This document shows, one piece after another, positions 27,781 to 37,140 of a stretch of DNA of 64,000 bases. A program made the translations under genes and the position numbers. This stretch comes from Tamaricihabitans halophyticus (lineage in GTDB: Bacteria > Actinomycetota > Actinomycetes > Mycobacteriales > Pseudonocardiaceae): NCBI RefSeq assembly GCF_004340875.1, contig NZ_SLXQ01000006.1, positions 186,001-250,000 on the forward strand, given 5' to 3'. A model generated the notes under the pieces. The model made no database searches. It had not been told where the DNA came from and saw nothing but the letters and a program-made list of their open reading frames with translations. Each line of letters begins with the position of its first letter. Position 1 is the first letter of the stretch.

Positions 27781-27930
27781 TTGATCCCCTCCCTTACCCG
27801 GTCGCGACACCGCCATAACTGACTCTACGTGGGGTAGGTTGGCAACTACGGTCGACAAACGGACATCAGCACGATTTGCTAACCGCAATCAGTACCGTCT
27901 TTACGGGCAGTCCGGACGAAAGGGCACGAC

Positions 27931-28164
27931 GTGGTCCACGCATACATCCTGATTCAGACCGAAGTCGGTCAGGCGGCCGCGGTGGCCGCGGAGATCGCCG
28001 GGATACCCGGGGTCACCACCGCCGAGGACGTCACCGGTCCGTACGACGTGATCGTGCGCGCCGAAGCCGATAACGTCGACCAGCTCGGTCAGCTCGTGGT
28101 AGCCAGGGTGCAGAACGTCACCGGTATCACCCGAACGCTCACCTGCCCGGTAGTCAACCTCTAG
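27931..28164 (+). CDS. Stand-alone Lrp/AsnC ligand-binding (RAM) domain protein
   Basis: A 77-aa product (VHAYILIQTEVGQAAAVAAE onward to TRTLTCPVVNL) that consists only of the RAM domain of Lrp/AsnC regulators, without a DNA-binding helix-turn-helix. Such proteins bind amino acids and may oligomerise or modulate full-length Lrp proteins; the role here is unknown. GTG start. Conserved position between thiL and the DUF3515 gene. Confidence 0.9.
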   Translation: MVHAYILIQTEVGQAAAVAAEIAGIPGVTTAEDVTGPYDVIVRAEADNVDQLGQLVVARVQNVTGITRTLTCPVVNL

Positions 28165-28172
28165 ACCCGCGA

Positions 28173-28198
28173 ACCGCAATATCTTTAAGGAATGCGGT
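28173..28198. repeat. Palindromic repeat copy after the RAM-domain gene
   Basis: 26-bp copy with ACCGCA and TGCGGT ends and an ATCTTTAAGG centre, 8 bp past the stop of the RAM gene and 43 bp before the DUF3515 gene. Probably acts as a terminator hairpin. Confidence 0.85.
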
Positions 28199-28240
28199 AG
28201 GGGCGCCGGCCACCGATTCGGACACGCCTAGTCTGACACC

Positions 28241-28804
28241 GTGGCCGAAGAAAATGGCGGACTGCCCCGTCCGGTGATCATCGTCGCGGTCGCCCTCTGC
28301 GGCCTGCTCGCTGCCGGCGTAGCCACGCTCGGCCTGCTGTTCGGCTCGGACGAGCCGACCGAACCAGCCGAGCAGAACGGCTCCACCGAACCGCTGGCCA
28401 TCCCGTCCGTGCCGACCCCGGACGCGGAAACCCCGGAATGCGAGGCCCTACTCGATGAGCTGCCAAGGCAACTGACCTCGTCCGGCGAGCAACTGCGCAG
28501 CCTGCGCATCGCCGAGCCGCAGCCGCCGGCGACCAGAGCGTGGGGTTCGACTGACCACGAACCGCTGATCGCCCGCTGCGGTGTCCAGCGGCCAGGCGAG
28601 CTCACCCGCACCTCTCCGCTACGCGAAGTGTCCGGGGTGCAGTGGCTCGTCGCCGAGCAGCCCGGATCAGCCACCTGGTACGCGGTGGACCGCAAGGTCT
28701 ACATCGCACTCAGCACGCCAAGCGATTCCGGCACCGGTCCACTGCAGACGGTCTCCGAACAGATCGACAACACCCTCGAGCGGGTGGACATCAGCTTCGA
28801 CTGA
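28241..28804 (+). CDS. DUF3515-family membrane-anchored protein
   Basis: The 187-aa product has one N-terminal membrane span (about residues 9-33, PRPVIIVAVALCGLLAAGVA) and an exported domain containing CEALLDELPRQL, a second Cys in LIARCGVQRPGEL, and WYAVDRKVYIALS. This is the actinobacterial DUF3515 family (M. tuberculosis Rv2980 by position), function unknown. The two conserved cysteines could form a disulfide outside the membrane. Convergent with ddl. Confidence 0.85.
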   Translation: MAEENGGLPRPVIIVAVALCGLLAAGVATLGLLFGSDEPTEPAEQNGSTEPLAIPSVPTPDAETPECEALLDELPRQLTSSGEQLRSLRIAEPQPPATRAWGSTDHEPLIARCGVQRPGELTRTSPLREVSGVQWLVAEQPGSATWYAVDRKVYIALSTPSDSGTGPLQTVSEQIDNTLERVDISFD

Positions 28805-28817
28805 GGCCGGTACGCCG

Positions 28818-29918
28818 TCAGCGCAGCCCGGTACCCCGTGCCAGCGCGGTATCGATCAGCACCGAGAGCAGTTCCGGGTACTCGATACCGGTGGCTTGCC
28901 ACATCTTCGGATACATCGAGATATGCGTGAAGCCGGGCATCGTGTTGACCTCGTTGACGATCAGCTCGCCATCCGCGCCGACGAAGAAATCCACCCTCGC
29001 CAAGCCCTGGCAGTCCAACGCGCGGAACGACCGCACGGCCATCTCGCGCAGCTGTGCACTGACGTCGTCATCCAGTTTGGCAGGGACGTCGAACTCACAC
29101 ATCTCGTCCGAGTCCAGGTACTTGGCGTCGAAGTCGTACCAATCGGACTCCCCTGCTACCACCCGGATTTCCGCGGCTACCGAAGCCTCCACCCTGCCGT
29201 CCGGGAACTCGAGCACCCCGCATTCGATCTCCCTGCCGGCTACGCCAGCCTCGATGATCACCTTGGGGTCGGTCCGCCTTGCCAGCTCGATCGCCGCGTC
29301 CAGCTCGGCCCAGTCGGTCACCTTGCTGATCCCGATCGAGGATCCGGCGCGGGCAGGTTTGACGAAGACCGGCAGGCCGAGCCGGTCCCGCTCAGCCTGA
29401 GCCAGTGTCGGCATATCCCTGCGCAGTACCGCGTAGGGGCCGACCGCGAGCCCTTCGGCGGCAAGCAGTTTCTTGGCGTACTCCTTGTCCATCGCCACCG
29501 CGCTGGAAAGCACACCGGGCCCCGCGTACGGGATCTCGGCGAGCTCGAGTAGCCCCTGGATGGTGCCGTCCTCGCCATAAGCACCGTGTAGTACGGGAAA
29601 GACGACGTCCACTTCGGACAAGACTTCGCTTTCCTTGCCCCGCTCGAGGGAGACGAGGTCGTTGCTCGTCGGATCTCCCGCGAGCACCAGACTCCGACCA
29701 TCGGTCACCGAAGGCATCCGCCGCCCGGAAACCTCGAGCGCCTTCGGGTCGTCCTTGCCAAGCACCCAGCCGCCCTGCGGGGTGATGCCGACCGGTACGA
29801 CCTCGAACCGATCCCTGTCCAGATGCGCGAGCACGCTGCCAGCCGATACACAGGACACCGCGTGCTCGGTGCTTCGGCCGCCGAATACCACGGCAACCCG
29901 AATCTTCCGTGCGCTCAT
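28818..29918 (-). CDS. ddl: D-alanine--D-alanine ligase
   Basis: Makes the D-Ala-D-Ala dipeptide for peptidoglycan. The 366-aa ATP-grasp enzyme begins [22 protein letters not shown], and has [20 protein letters not shown] near residue 95, [14 protein letters not shown], and the C-terminal metal-binding region [22 protein letters not shown]. The ATG at 29916-29918 is used; a longer open frame to 30008 is not ddl-like. In mycobacteria it is followed directly by gpsA, but here about 15 kb of accessory genes lie between them. Confidence 0.97.
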   Translation of the reverse strand: MSARKIRVAVVFGGRSTEHAVSCVSAGSVLAHLDRDRFEVVPVGITPQGGWVLGKDDPKALEVSGRRMPSVTDGRSLVLAGDPTSNDLVSLERGKESEVLSEVDVVFPVLHGAYGEDGTIQGLLELAEIPYAGPGVLSSAVAMDKEYAKKLLAAEGLAVGPYAVLRRDMPTLAQAERDRLGLPVFVKPARAGSSIGISKVTDWAELDAAIELARRTDPKVIIEAGVAGREIECGVLEFPDGRVEASVAAEIRVVAGESDWYDFDAKYLDSDEMCEFDVPAKLDDDVSAQLREMAVRSFRALDCQGLARVDFFVGADGELIVNEVNTMPGFTHISMYPKMWQATGIEYPELLSVLIDTALARGTGLR

Positions 29919-29929
29919 AGCGCAGGACC

Positions 29930-31333
29930 CTACCCGCAGGGCGCCGAGCCTTCGCTGAGGATGCCGACCAGCTCCGGCAACGCGGCCCGCAACGTCTCCC
30001 GCGAGCAATTGGAATAGCCGAGCGCGACCCCGTACTCGCTGGGCTCGGCCGCGTAGTGCCGGCGCAGCCCGTCCAGCCAGATGCCCTGCTCCGCCGCGGC
30101 ATCGAGCACCGCGCGTTCGGCCCCTGGAGAGGGCAGCGGCACCACGATATGCGCGCCCGCGTCATCGCCGCGCACCGTAAGACCCTTCGCGGTGAGGTAG
30201 TCCACCACCATCGCCCTGCGCGCCGCCAGTTCCCTGCGCAGCCGGCGCAGATGCCGAGCGAGGTCCCCGTTGCGGGCGAGCTCGACGAGCACGCGCTGCC
30301 CTGCCGCCGCGGGGTTGATCCCGGTCTGTTCCCGGTAGGCGAGCAGCTGCGCGGCCACCGGCTGCGGCGCGACCATCCAGCCGACGCCGAGCGTGGGCGT
30401 CAGGATCTTGCTCGTCGTTCCCAGGTGTACGACGACATCCGGGGCGAGCGCGGCCAGCAGCGGCAGCGGGGCAACGTCGTAGCGCAACTCGCCGTCGTAG
30501 TCGTCCTCGATCACCAGCAGGCCCTCTGCTCGGGCCCGCTCGACGAGCGCGACGCGGCGCGCGGCGACCATCCGCCCGCCAAGTGGGTACTGATGCGCCG
30601 GCGAGCAGTAGACCGCCCGCACTCCCGCCGGCACCGCTTCCGGAATGAGCCCGCCGGAGTCCACCGGCACGGGCACCACCCGGAGCCCGCAGGACCGGAA
30701 GGCCTGCACGGCTCGCTGGTAACCGGGCTCCTCGACGGCGATGGTGGCATCCGCGCCGAACACACCGGCCGCCGCCAGCTCACCCGCGGCCGAGCTGGTC
30801 CCCGAGGTAGCGAGCACCGAGCCGGCCTCGGCGACCAGTCCACGGTGGCGCAGCAGGTGTTCGGCAACGGTGGTGCGGAACTCGGCAAGACCGCTGCGTT
30901 GCGGTCGCAACAGCGGATCGACATCGGATGCGGTCCGCCAGGCGCGGCGCCATGCCGCCCGGTCAAGGCCGTCCGCCCATGGCGTACCTGGCACCAGGTC
31001 CAGCCGCATGCCCTCCGGTCGGCTCGGGTATCTGGGCTGCTCGGCGCTGGCCGCGGCAGCCGGAACCGTCGTTACGTAGGTCCCCGAGCCGTGCTGGCCG
31101 GCTATCCAACCTTCGGCATGCAACTGCTCATACGCCGCGGCAGCCACCGTGCGGCTCACCTCGAGTCGGGCGGCGAGCGCCCTTGTCGACGGCAGCCGGT
31201 CGCCGACCCGCAGCTGGCCGGAGACCGCCGCGGACCGCAGGGCATCCGCGAGCTGCGCGGCAAGCGGCGTCGAGGATTCCCTCCGCAGCTGCATGGGCAG
31301 GGCTGTGACGCTGTCCCGAGACAAAGTGGCCAT
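29930..31333 (-). CDS. MocR-type (GntR-aminotransferase) regulator, PdxR-like
   Basis: About 467 aa: an N-terminal GntR winged helix ([54 protein letters not shown]) fused to a fold-type I aminotransferase domain with the PLP lysine in [16 protein letters not shown] and [12 protein letters not shown]. PdxR-type members sense pyridoxal phosphate and control vitamin B6 genes; the divergent neighbour is a PNPOx-fold protein, which fits. The ATG at 31333 leaves the palindrome at 31351-31371 as upstream operator, but a GTG at 31357 inside it is possible. Confidence 0.9.
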   Translation of the reverse strand: MATLSRDSVTALPMQLRRESSTPLAAQLADALRSAAVSGQLRVGDRLPSTRALAARLEVSRTVAAAAYEQLHAEGWIAGQHGSGTYVTTVPAAAASAEQPRYPSRPEGMRLDLVPGTPWADGLDRAAWRRAWRTASDVDPLLRPQRSGLAEFRTTVAEHLLRHRGLVAEAGSVLATSGTSSAAGELAAAGVFGADATIAVEEPGYQRAVQAFRSCGLRVVPVPVDSGGLIPEAVPAGVRAVYCSPAHQYPLGGRMVAARRVALVERARAEGLLVIEDDYDGELRYDVAPLPLLAALAPDVVVHLGTTSKILTPTLGVGWMVAPQPVAAQLLAYREQTGINPAAAGQRVLVELARNGDLARHLRRLRRELAARRAMVVDYLTAKGLTVRGDDAGAHIVVPLPSPGAERAVLDAAAEQGIWLDGLRRHYAAEPSEYGVALGYSNCSRETLRAALPELVGILSEGSAPCG

Positions 31334-31350
31334 CCCAAAATCGTCGTGCA

Positions 31351-31371
31351 GTGGCACTTAAATGATGCCAC
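31351..31371. promoter_or_regulatory. Probable MocR operator
   Basis: GTGGCA and TGCCAC arms with a 9-bp AT-rich spacer (CTTAAATGA), in the 59-bp divergent gap. A further GTGGC half-site lies at 31326-31330. Spaced like a two-site operator between the regulator and the PNPOx-like gene. Confidence 0.6.
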
Positions 31372-31392
31372 TTCGACGGCGACGATCACGGT

Positions 31393-32070
31393 ATGACGCT
31401 ATCTCCCACCTCTCGAAGCACCATCCAGCGAGCCAAGAAGCGGGCCGTCACCGATCGAGCCGCGCTGCACGCGGTACTGGATGCCGGACTGGTCTGCCAT
31501 CTCGGTTTCCTGCGGGAGAACGCGCCGGTCGTACTGCCAACCGGCTACGGCCGCGATGGGGACACGCTCTTCCTGCATGGCTCCTCGGGCGCGTTCAGCC
31601 TGCGAACCGCGGGGCAACGCGAAGAGATCTGCGTCACAGTTACCTTGCTGGACGGGCTTGTCTACGCCCGTGCGGTATTCCACTACTCGGTCAACTACCG
31701 GTCCGCGGTGATTCACGGGGTCCCCGAGGTAGTCAACGAGCGCGACGACAAACTGCACGCCCTGCGGGTCGTCAGCGAGCATCTGGCCCCCGGCAGCTGG
31801 GACTACTCGCGGGAACCCACCAAACAGGAGCTCGCGAAGACGACGGTGCTCGCGCTCGATCTGACCGAAGCCGCGGTCAAGATCCGCAACGGCCCGCCGG
31901 TCGACGACGACGAGGACGTCGAAGCCGGCGATCGGTGGGCTGGCGTGCTGCCGCTGCACGCGCAATGGGGCGATCCACGGCCCTGCACCCTGCTTCCGGA
32001 CGGCGTCGCGATTCCGGAACACGTGCTTGGCCGGGCTAGCCAGCCCTACGCGCCCGTACCGGAGGCATGA
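31393..32070 (+). CDS. Pyridoxamine 5'-phosphate oxidase-fold flavoprotein (NimA/PNPOx-like)
   Basis: A 225-aa FMN-binding split-barrel protein: LHAVLDAGLVCHLGFL, LPTGYGRDGDTLFLHGSSGA, and VCVTVTLLDGLVYARAVFH-type strands (here ICVTVTLLDGLVYARAVF). It is closer to the PNPOx-like/NimA group than to true PdxH, so substrate is uncertain. Divergent from the MocR regulator, which suggests PLP-linked control. Confidence 0.82.
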   Translation: MTLSPTSRSTIQRAKKRAVTDRAALHAVLDAGLVCHLGFLRENAPVVLPTGYGRDGDTLFLHGSSGAFSLRTAGQREEICVTVTLLDGLVYARAVFHYSVNYRSAVIHGVPEVVNERDDKLHALRVVSEHLAPGSWDYSREPTKQELAKTTVLALDLTEAAVKIRNGPPVDDDEDVEAGDRWAGVLPLHAQWGDPRPCTLLPDGVAIPEHVLGRASQPYAPVPEA

Positions 32071-32084
32071 AACTCGCTGTCGTT

Positions 32085-32876
32085 CTAGTTGTCCCAGTAA
32101 CCGAGTTGCGCGGACAGTTCCTTGGCCGCGACCGACATCGCGCCGATCACCTCGCGCACTCGTTTACGGGAGAACCGGTACGAGGGTCCGGACGCGCTCA
32201 ACGCGGCGATCACCGCGCCATCTTGATCATGTACCGCCACGGCCGCGGCGTTGAGCCCGAGCTCCAGCTCCTCGTAGCTGGTCGCGTAGGCATCCCGGAC
32301 AATCGCGTCGAACATGGCGCGTAGCTCGGTCGCCTCGGTGATGGTGCGCGTGGTGTACCGCTCGAGCGGTTCGGCGAGTAATTCGTCCTGATCCTCAGGC
32401 GGCGCGTGGGCCAGCAGCACCTTGCCGCTGGACGTGGCGTGCAGGGGGGTTCGCTGGCCGACCCAGTTGTGCGTGGTCACCGACGCCGTGCCGCGGCTCT
32501 GGCTGATATTGATGGCGACGTCGTAGTCTCGAATGGCGATGTTCACGGTTTCGCCGAGTTCGGCCGCTAGCGATTCACAGAACGGCCTGCCCAACCTGGG
32601 CAGGTCCATTCGCTCGGTGGCCGCGCCGGCCAGACGTACGATGCCGAAGCCGATCGCGTACTTGCCGCGCTCACCCAGCTGTTCCACCAGGCCGCGTGCT
32701 TCGAGCACGCTGACTAACCGCGACGCGGTCGACTTGTGCACACCGAGCTCACCAGCGATTTCGGTGATCCCGGTTTCGCCATTGCGAGCAAGCAGCTCCA
32801 GGATGGTCACCGCTCGGTCGACGGACTGCACCAGCGCGCCGGCGCTCCTACCACGCGCATCCGCTTCGTTAGTCAC
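32085..32876 (-). CDS. IclR-family regulator, probable controller of the one-carbon cluster
   Basis: From the GTG at 32876 the product is 263 aa: an N-terminal winged helix (VDRAVTILELLARNGETGIT, ELGVHKSTASRLVSVLEARG) and a C-terminal effector domain (LHATSSGKVLLAHA, SYEELELGLNAAAVAVHD). Alternative starts exist up to 32987. It is divergent from the reductase gene at 33050 that opens the methyl-catabolism cluster. TTGCGCAA at 32987-32994 and two related boxes at 34494-34532 are candidate sites. The effector could be dimethylglycine, betaine or a related compound (inference). Confidence 0.85.
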   Translation of the reverse strand: MTNEADARGRSAGALVQSVDRAVTILELLARNGETGITEIAGELGVHKSTASRLVSVLEARGLVEQLGERGKYAIGFGIVRLAGAATERMDLPRLGRPFCESLAAELGETVNIAIRDYDVAINISQSRGTASVTTHNWVGQRTPLHATSSGKVLLAHAPPEDQDELLAEPLERYTTRTITEATELRAMFDAIVRDAYATSYEELELGLNAAAVAVHDQDGAVIAALSASGPSYRFSRKRVREVIGAMSVAAKELSAQLGYWDN

Positions 32877-33049
32877 CCCTGAACCGTATCCGTTCCGAAC
32901 ACGAATATCGGCACCAACCATTAGCCTCTTGACGTTCTTGCGATCAACAAGCCACATTTGTTGCACATCGCTAGGCGTGTTTCCCATTGCGCAACGGAGG
33001 TACTGTTGACGTCCCGGCTTGTGGGCCCAATGCTTGCGTCGGCCAGCCG

Positions 33050-34288
33050 ATGAAAACGGTCACCATCGTCGGCGGCTCCTTGGCTGGCTGGCGATCCGCG
33101 CAGGAGCTGCGCGAGCAGGGTTTCGACGGGCGTCTGGTGCTCGTCGGGAACGAACGGCACGGGCCGTATGACCGGCCGCAGCTGTCCAAGGAATTCCTCA
33201 CCGGGCAATGGGATGTCGACGAGCTCGCGCTGAGCAGTCAGACCGAGGACAAGGAACTGGACGTCGACTGGCGGCTTGGCAAGCACGCCGTACGGCTGGA
33301 CACCCGCAACGGTTCGGTCGTCCTCGAGGACGGCGAGTCGATCCGCACCGATGGCGTGGTGATCGCGACCGGGGCAAGCAGGATGACGATTCCTGGCGCG
33401 GCCGAGATCCCCGGCAGTCATCTGCTTTACCAGCTCGAGGATGCGCTCGGGGTACGCGATGAGGTCGGCTCGGGCAGCAGGGTGGTCGTCGTTGGCGGCG
33501 GGCTTGTTGGCGGCGAGGTCGCGGCCGCCTGCCAGGCACTCAAGGCACGGACGACCCTGGTGGACACCCGGCATATGCCGCTGGTGCCGACCTTCGGCAT
33601 CGAGATCGCCCCACTGTGTTTCGACCTGCATGAGGACCATGGGGTGCGTACCCGTTGCGGTACCCCGGCAAGACGAGTGCTCGGCGATGAGCGAGTCACC
33701 GGGGTTGAGCTCGCCGACGGTCGGGTGCTCGCCGCGGACACCGTGGTGGTCGCGGTCGGAGTGACGCCAACGACCGGTTGGCTACGCGGTTCTGGCGTGA
33801 AACTCCGCGACGGAGTACTGACCGATGCCGGCATGGTCACCCGATTGCCCAATGTGGTCGCGGTGGGCGACGTCGCGCGGTACCACTGCGTGTACCGGGG
33901 CCAGCGAGTGCGCTTCGACAACTGGACGAACGCGATGAACCAACCGCCGACCGCGGTGCGTAACCTGCTCGCCGGCCATACGGTGGAGCATTACACGAAC
34001 GTGCCGCAGCTGTGGTCCCAGCAGTACGGCTCGACGATGCAGTTCGCCGGCTTCGTGCGCCCCAAGGACAAGGTCGCGATCGTCGAGGGCAGCCCGAGCG
34101 CGCATCGGTTCGTCGCGACCTACCACCGGCAGAACCGGTTGATCGGGGTGTTCGCGATGAATATGCCGAAGCGCTTCGCCGCATACCGCAAACGCCTACC
34201 GGCCGCGCTGCGCGCCCAGACATTGCCGAACGTGCCGGCGCAAACCAGGGGCCGCAGCGGAGCCGTCGCACGCGGCCCACGAAGGTGA
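33050..34288 (+). CDS. FAD-dependent ferredoxin/rubredoxin-type NAD(P)H reductase
   Basis: The 412-aa two-dinucleotide-binding flavoprotein has FAD motif VTIVGGSLAGWRSAQELREQ at the N-terminus, the family block GPYDRPQLSKEFL near residue 42, NAD(P)H motif VVVVGGGLVGGEVAA near residue 145, and the second FAD motif VVAVGDVARYHC near residue 270. This is the BenA/CamA/rhodocoxin-reductase type that feeds electrons to a ferredoxin or Rieske oxygenase. No such partner is in the window. It is the first gene downstream of the divergent IclR; the start is the ATG at 33050 with only a weak ribosome site. Confidence 0.85.
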   Translation: MKTVTIVGGSLAGWRSAQELREQGFDGRLVLVGNERHGPYDRPQLSKEFLTGQWDVDELALSSQTEDKELDVDWRLGKHAVRLDTRNGSVVLEDGESIRTDGVVIATGASRMTIPGAAEIPGSHLLYQLEDALGVRDEVGSGSRVVVVGGGLVGGEVAAACQALKARTTLVDTRHMPLVPTFGIEIAPLCFDLHEDHGVRTRCGTPARRVLGDERVTGVELADGRVLAADTVVVAVGVTPTTGWLRGSGVKLRDGVLTDAGMVTRLPNVVAVGDVARYHCVYRGQRVRFDNWTNAMNQPPTAVRNLLAGHTVEHYTNVPQLWSQQYGSTMQFAGFVRPKDKVAIVEGSPSAHRFVATYHRQNRLIGVFAMNMPKRFAAYRKRLPAALRAQTLPNVPAQTRGRSGAVARGPRR

Positions 34289-34493
34289 CTCGCGAGTAAC
34301 CACGGGCCGCTCATCCGCTTGGCGCACAGTGGAATACGCCGAAAGTGATCGGTGGTGTTGCTCGCCCCGGACCGTCCAATATGCACATAAGGGGACCGGG
34401 CCCGCTTCGCCGGCCGTTTACTGTCCGTTCACTCGTGAAAACGTTCAAATTCGCCCGGCGAGTGACTTGACGCACCCGGCCACCTAGGCGCAC

Positions 34494-34532
34494 TGTTGCG
34501 TTATACGCAGTTAGTTGTCGTAGACGCAACAG
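34494..34532. promoter_or_regulatory. Two tandem inverted-repeat boxes before the dimethylglycine oxidase gene
   Basis: Box 1 TGTTGCGTTATACGCAGTT and box 2 GTTGTCGTAGACGCAACAG share the pattern TTGygT-nn-ACGCAACa and are centred about 20 bp apart (two helical turns). Box 2 ends 10 bp before the ATG at 34543. They are candidate IclR operators in the 254-bp gap 34289-34542. Confidence 0.55.
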
Positions 34533-34542
34533 GGCGGCGGCT

Positions 34543-37023
34543 ATGGACTCTCGAGCGCAAATCCTCATCATCGGTGCTGGCATCGTCGGATGCAGCACCG
34601 CGTACCACCTCGCCAAGCGGGGCGTCAGCGACGTGCTCGTCGTCGAACAGGGCCCGCTGTTCGCCACCGGCGGGTCCAGCTCACACGCGCCCGGCCTGGT
34701 CTTCCAGACCAGCCCGGCGCAGACGCTCACCCAACTGGCCAGCTATACGGTGCGCCGGTTCGCCGAGGAAACCCTGGACGGCAAGCCCTGCTTCCACCAG
34801 GTCGGCGGGATCGAGGTCGCGACCACCCAGCAACGCTGGGATGAACTGGCCAGGCGCCGGGGGCTGGCCAGCTCCTGGGGCGTCGAAGCCGAGCTGCTCG
34901 ACCCCGAACGGGTACACGAGGCCATTCCACAGGTAGCGAAGGAGCGGATCTACGGCGGGCTCTACGTGCCGACCGACGGGATCGCCAAACCAGTGCGCGC
35001 GGCAGAGGCAATGGCCCGCGAGGCACGGCGACACGGGGTGCGGTTCCTCGCCAACACCGAGGTCACCGGCTTCGACGTAGCCGGTGACCTGGTGCGCACG
35101 GTGCACACCAGTCGCGGTTCGGTTTCCGTGGATACGGTGCTGTGCTGCGCGGGAATCTGGGGACCGCGGATCGGCGGGCTGGCCGGGGTGAGTGTGCCGG
35201 TGCTGCCACTTGCCCACCAGTACGCGGTGACCACGCCGGTCACCGGGCTGACCAACCCGGGGACCGAGGTCCGCCAGCCGCTGCTGCGGCATCAGGACAG
35301 CGCGATGTACTTCCGGCAGATCTACGACCGCATTGGCATCGGCTCGTATCAGCACCGCGCCATTCCGGTGAGCCAGCAGGAAATCGCGCCGACAGCCGCG
35401 GCCGGTGATGGCACCGAGGCACCGTCCGAGGGCGGCGGCTGGAAGGGGATGTCCTCGGTCCATCCGTTCACCCCGGAAGACTTCGCGACGCCGTGGACTC
35501 AGGCCTGCGAACTGCTTCCCGAGTTGCGCCGGGCCGAGATCTCCGAGGGTATGAACGGCCTGTTCCTGTTCACTTCGGACGGGATGCCGGTACTCGGCCC
35601 GAGCAGGGAGCTGGACAACTTCTGGCTCGGCGAAGCGGTATGGATCACGCATGCCGGCGGTGTCGGGCTGACGCTGGCCGAGTGGATGACCGGCGAGGCT
35701 CCGAGTGTGGACCTGCGGGCCGCGGATGTTCGGCGTTTCGAGAGCTTCGCGCACAGCCCGTCCTATGTGCACCAGCGGGCAACGCAGAACTTCCGCGAGG
35801 TCTACGACATCATCCATCCGCAGCAGCCCTCGGCGCGCGCCCGCCCGCTGCGCACCAGCCCGTTCTACCTCCGGCAGCAGGAGTTGGGTGCGTTCTTCCT
35901 CGAAGCCAACGGTTGGGAGCGCCCGCACTGGTTCGAGGCGAACGCCGAACTGGTGACCGGCAGGGAGATCACCGAACCGGGGCCGTGGGCAAGCAGGTAC
36001 TTCTCCCCGATCATCGCCGCCGAGCATCAGCGCACTCGCGAACGCGGCGCGCTGTTCGATATGACCTCGCTGGCCAGAGCCGAGGTCACCGGCAGGGGCG
36101 CGCTCGCGCTACTGCAGGCGCTGACCACCAGCAACCTGGATCGCGCACCTGGTTACGTGACCTACACTCTGATGCTGGACCCGAGCGGTGGCATCCGCGC
36201 GGACATCACCGTGGCAAGACTTGGCAGGGACACTTTCCAGGTTGGACTCAACGGCCAGCGGGATATCGCCTGGTTGCGCGCGCACGCGGACGAGACCACC
36301 CAGGTAAGGGATATCACCGGCGGCACCTGCTGTATCGGGTTGTGGGGGCCACACGCGCGGGACGTACTGGCGCCGCTGGCCAGTGTGGATATCTCCGCGG
36401 AGGCCTTCCGGTTCTTCCGGGTCAAGCAGTTCTACGTGGCCGAGGTGCCGGTTACCGCGATGCGGCTCTCCTATGTGGGCGAACTCGGCTGGGAGCTCTA
36501 CACCTCGGCGGAGTATGGCCTGCGACTGTGGGATCTGCTCCGCACCGCCGGGGCCGAGCACGGCGTCATCGCCGCCGGCCGCGGTGCCTTCAACGGGCTG
36601 CGGTTGGAAAAGGGTTACCGCGCATGGGGCGCGGATATGTGGAGTTCACACGACCCCGACGAAGCGGGGCTCGGTTTTGCCGTCAAGCCGGACAAGGGCA
36701 CGTTCATCGGCAGGGACGCACTGCTGCGCCGTAGAGAACATCCCGTCCGGCAACGGTTGCGCTGCCTGCGCATCGAGGACGGCACGGTGTTGATGGGTTC
36801 GGAGCCGGTCTGCTCGACAGCCGAACCCGGGGGCACGGTCGGCTTCACCACGAGCGCCGGCTATGGCCACAGCGTCGGAGCAAGCCTCGCCTACGCCTGG
36901 CTGCCCACCGACCTGTCCGAAGAAGGCACCCGAGTTGACGTTGCCTACTTCGACCGGCGACACCCGGCAACGGTGGTCGCCGACCCCGTACTGGACCCCG
37001 AGATGAAACGGATGCGCTGCTGA
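34543..37023 (+). CDS. Dimethylglycine oxidase (FAD plus GcvT domains)
   Basis: The 826-aa bifunctional flavoenzyme closely resembles Arthrobacter globiformis dimethylglycine oxidase (about 830 aa). N-terminal amine-oxidase half: ILIIGAGIVGCSTAYHLAKR, then GGSSSHAPGLVFQT, whose His corresponds to the covalent-flavin position of this family; AEAVWITHAG-like segment (GEAVWITHAGGVGLTLAEWM). C-terminal GcvT/aminomethyltransferase half (from about residue 430): SPFYLRQQELGAFFLEANGWERP, TTGGTCCIGLWGP-like DITGGTCCIGLWGPHARD, RLSYVGELGWELYTS, and RLEKGYRAWGADM. It oxidises dimethylglycine to sarcosine and passes the methylene group to tetrahydrofolate. Sarcosine or a related methylated amine is an alternative substrate. 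Confidence 0.9.
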   Translation: MDSRAQILIIGAGIVGCSTAYHLAKRGVSDVLVVEQGPLFATGGSSSHAPGLVFQTSPAQTLTQLASYTVRRFAEETLDGKPCFHQVGGIEVATTQQRWDELARRRGLASSWGVEAELLDPERVHEAIPQVAKERIYGGLYVPTDGIAKPVRAAEAMAREARRHGVRFLANTEVTGFDVAGDLVRTVHTSRGSVSVDTVLCCAGIWGPRIGGLAGVSVPVLPLAHQYAVTTPVTGLTNPGTEVRQPLLRHQDSAMYFRQIYDRIGIGSYQHRAIPVSQQEIAPTAAAGDGTEAPSEGGGWKGMSSVHPFTPEDFATPWTQACELLPELRRAEISEGMNGLFLFTSDGMPVLGPSRELDNFWLGEAVWITHAGGVGLTLAEWMTGEAPSVDLRAADVRRFESFAHSPSYVHQRATQNFREVYDIIHPQQPSARARPLRTSPFYLRQQELGAFFLEANGWERPHWFEANAELVTGREITEPGPWASRYFSPIIAAEHQRTRERGALFDMTSLARAEVTGRGALALLQALTTSNLDRAPGYVTYTLMLDPSGGIRADITVARLGRDTFQVGLNGQRDIAWLRAHADETTQVRDITGGTCCIGLWGPHARDVLAPLASVDISAEAFRFFRVKQFYVAEVPVTAMRLSYVGELGWELYTSAEYGLRLWDLLRTAGAEHGVIAAGRGAFNGLRLEKGYRAWGADMWSSHDPDEAGLGFAVKPDKGTFIGRDALLRRREHPVRQRLRCLRIEDGTVLMGSEPVCSTAEPGGTVGFTTSAGYGHSVGASLAYAWLPTDLSEEGTRVDVAYFDRRHPATVVADPVLDPEMKRMRC

Positions 37024-37140
37024 CCGCCGTCGGGCGTGCATCCGCATCCCGCCCGACGAAACCAAACCCCGAAGATCGCCACCCGTCCTCCACAGGCACG
37101 GGCTAGTCAGCTACACCCCAAACCCGTTAGGAGCCACATC

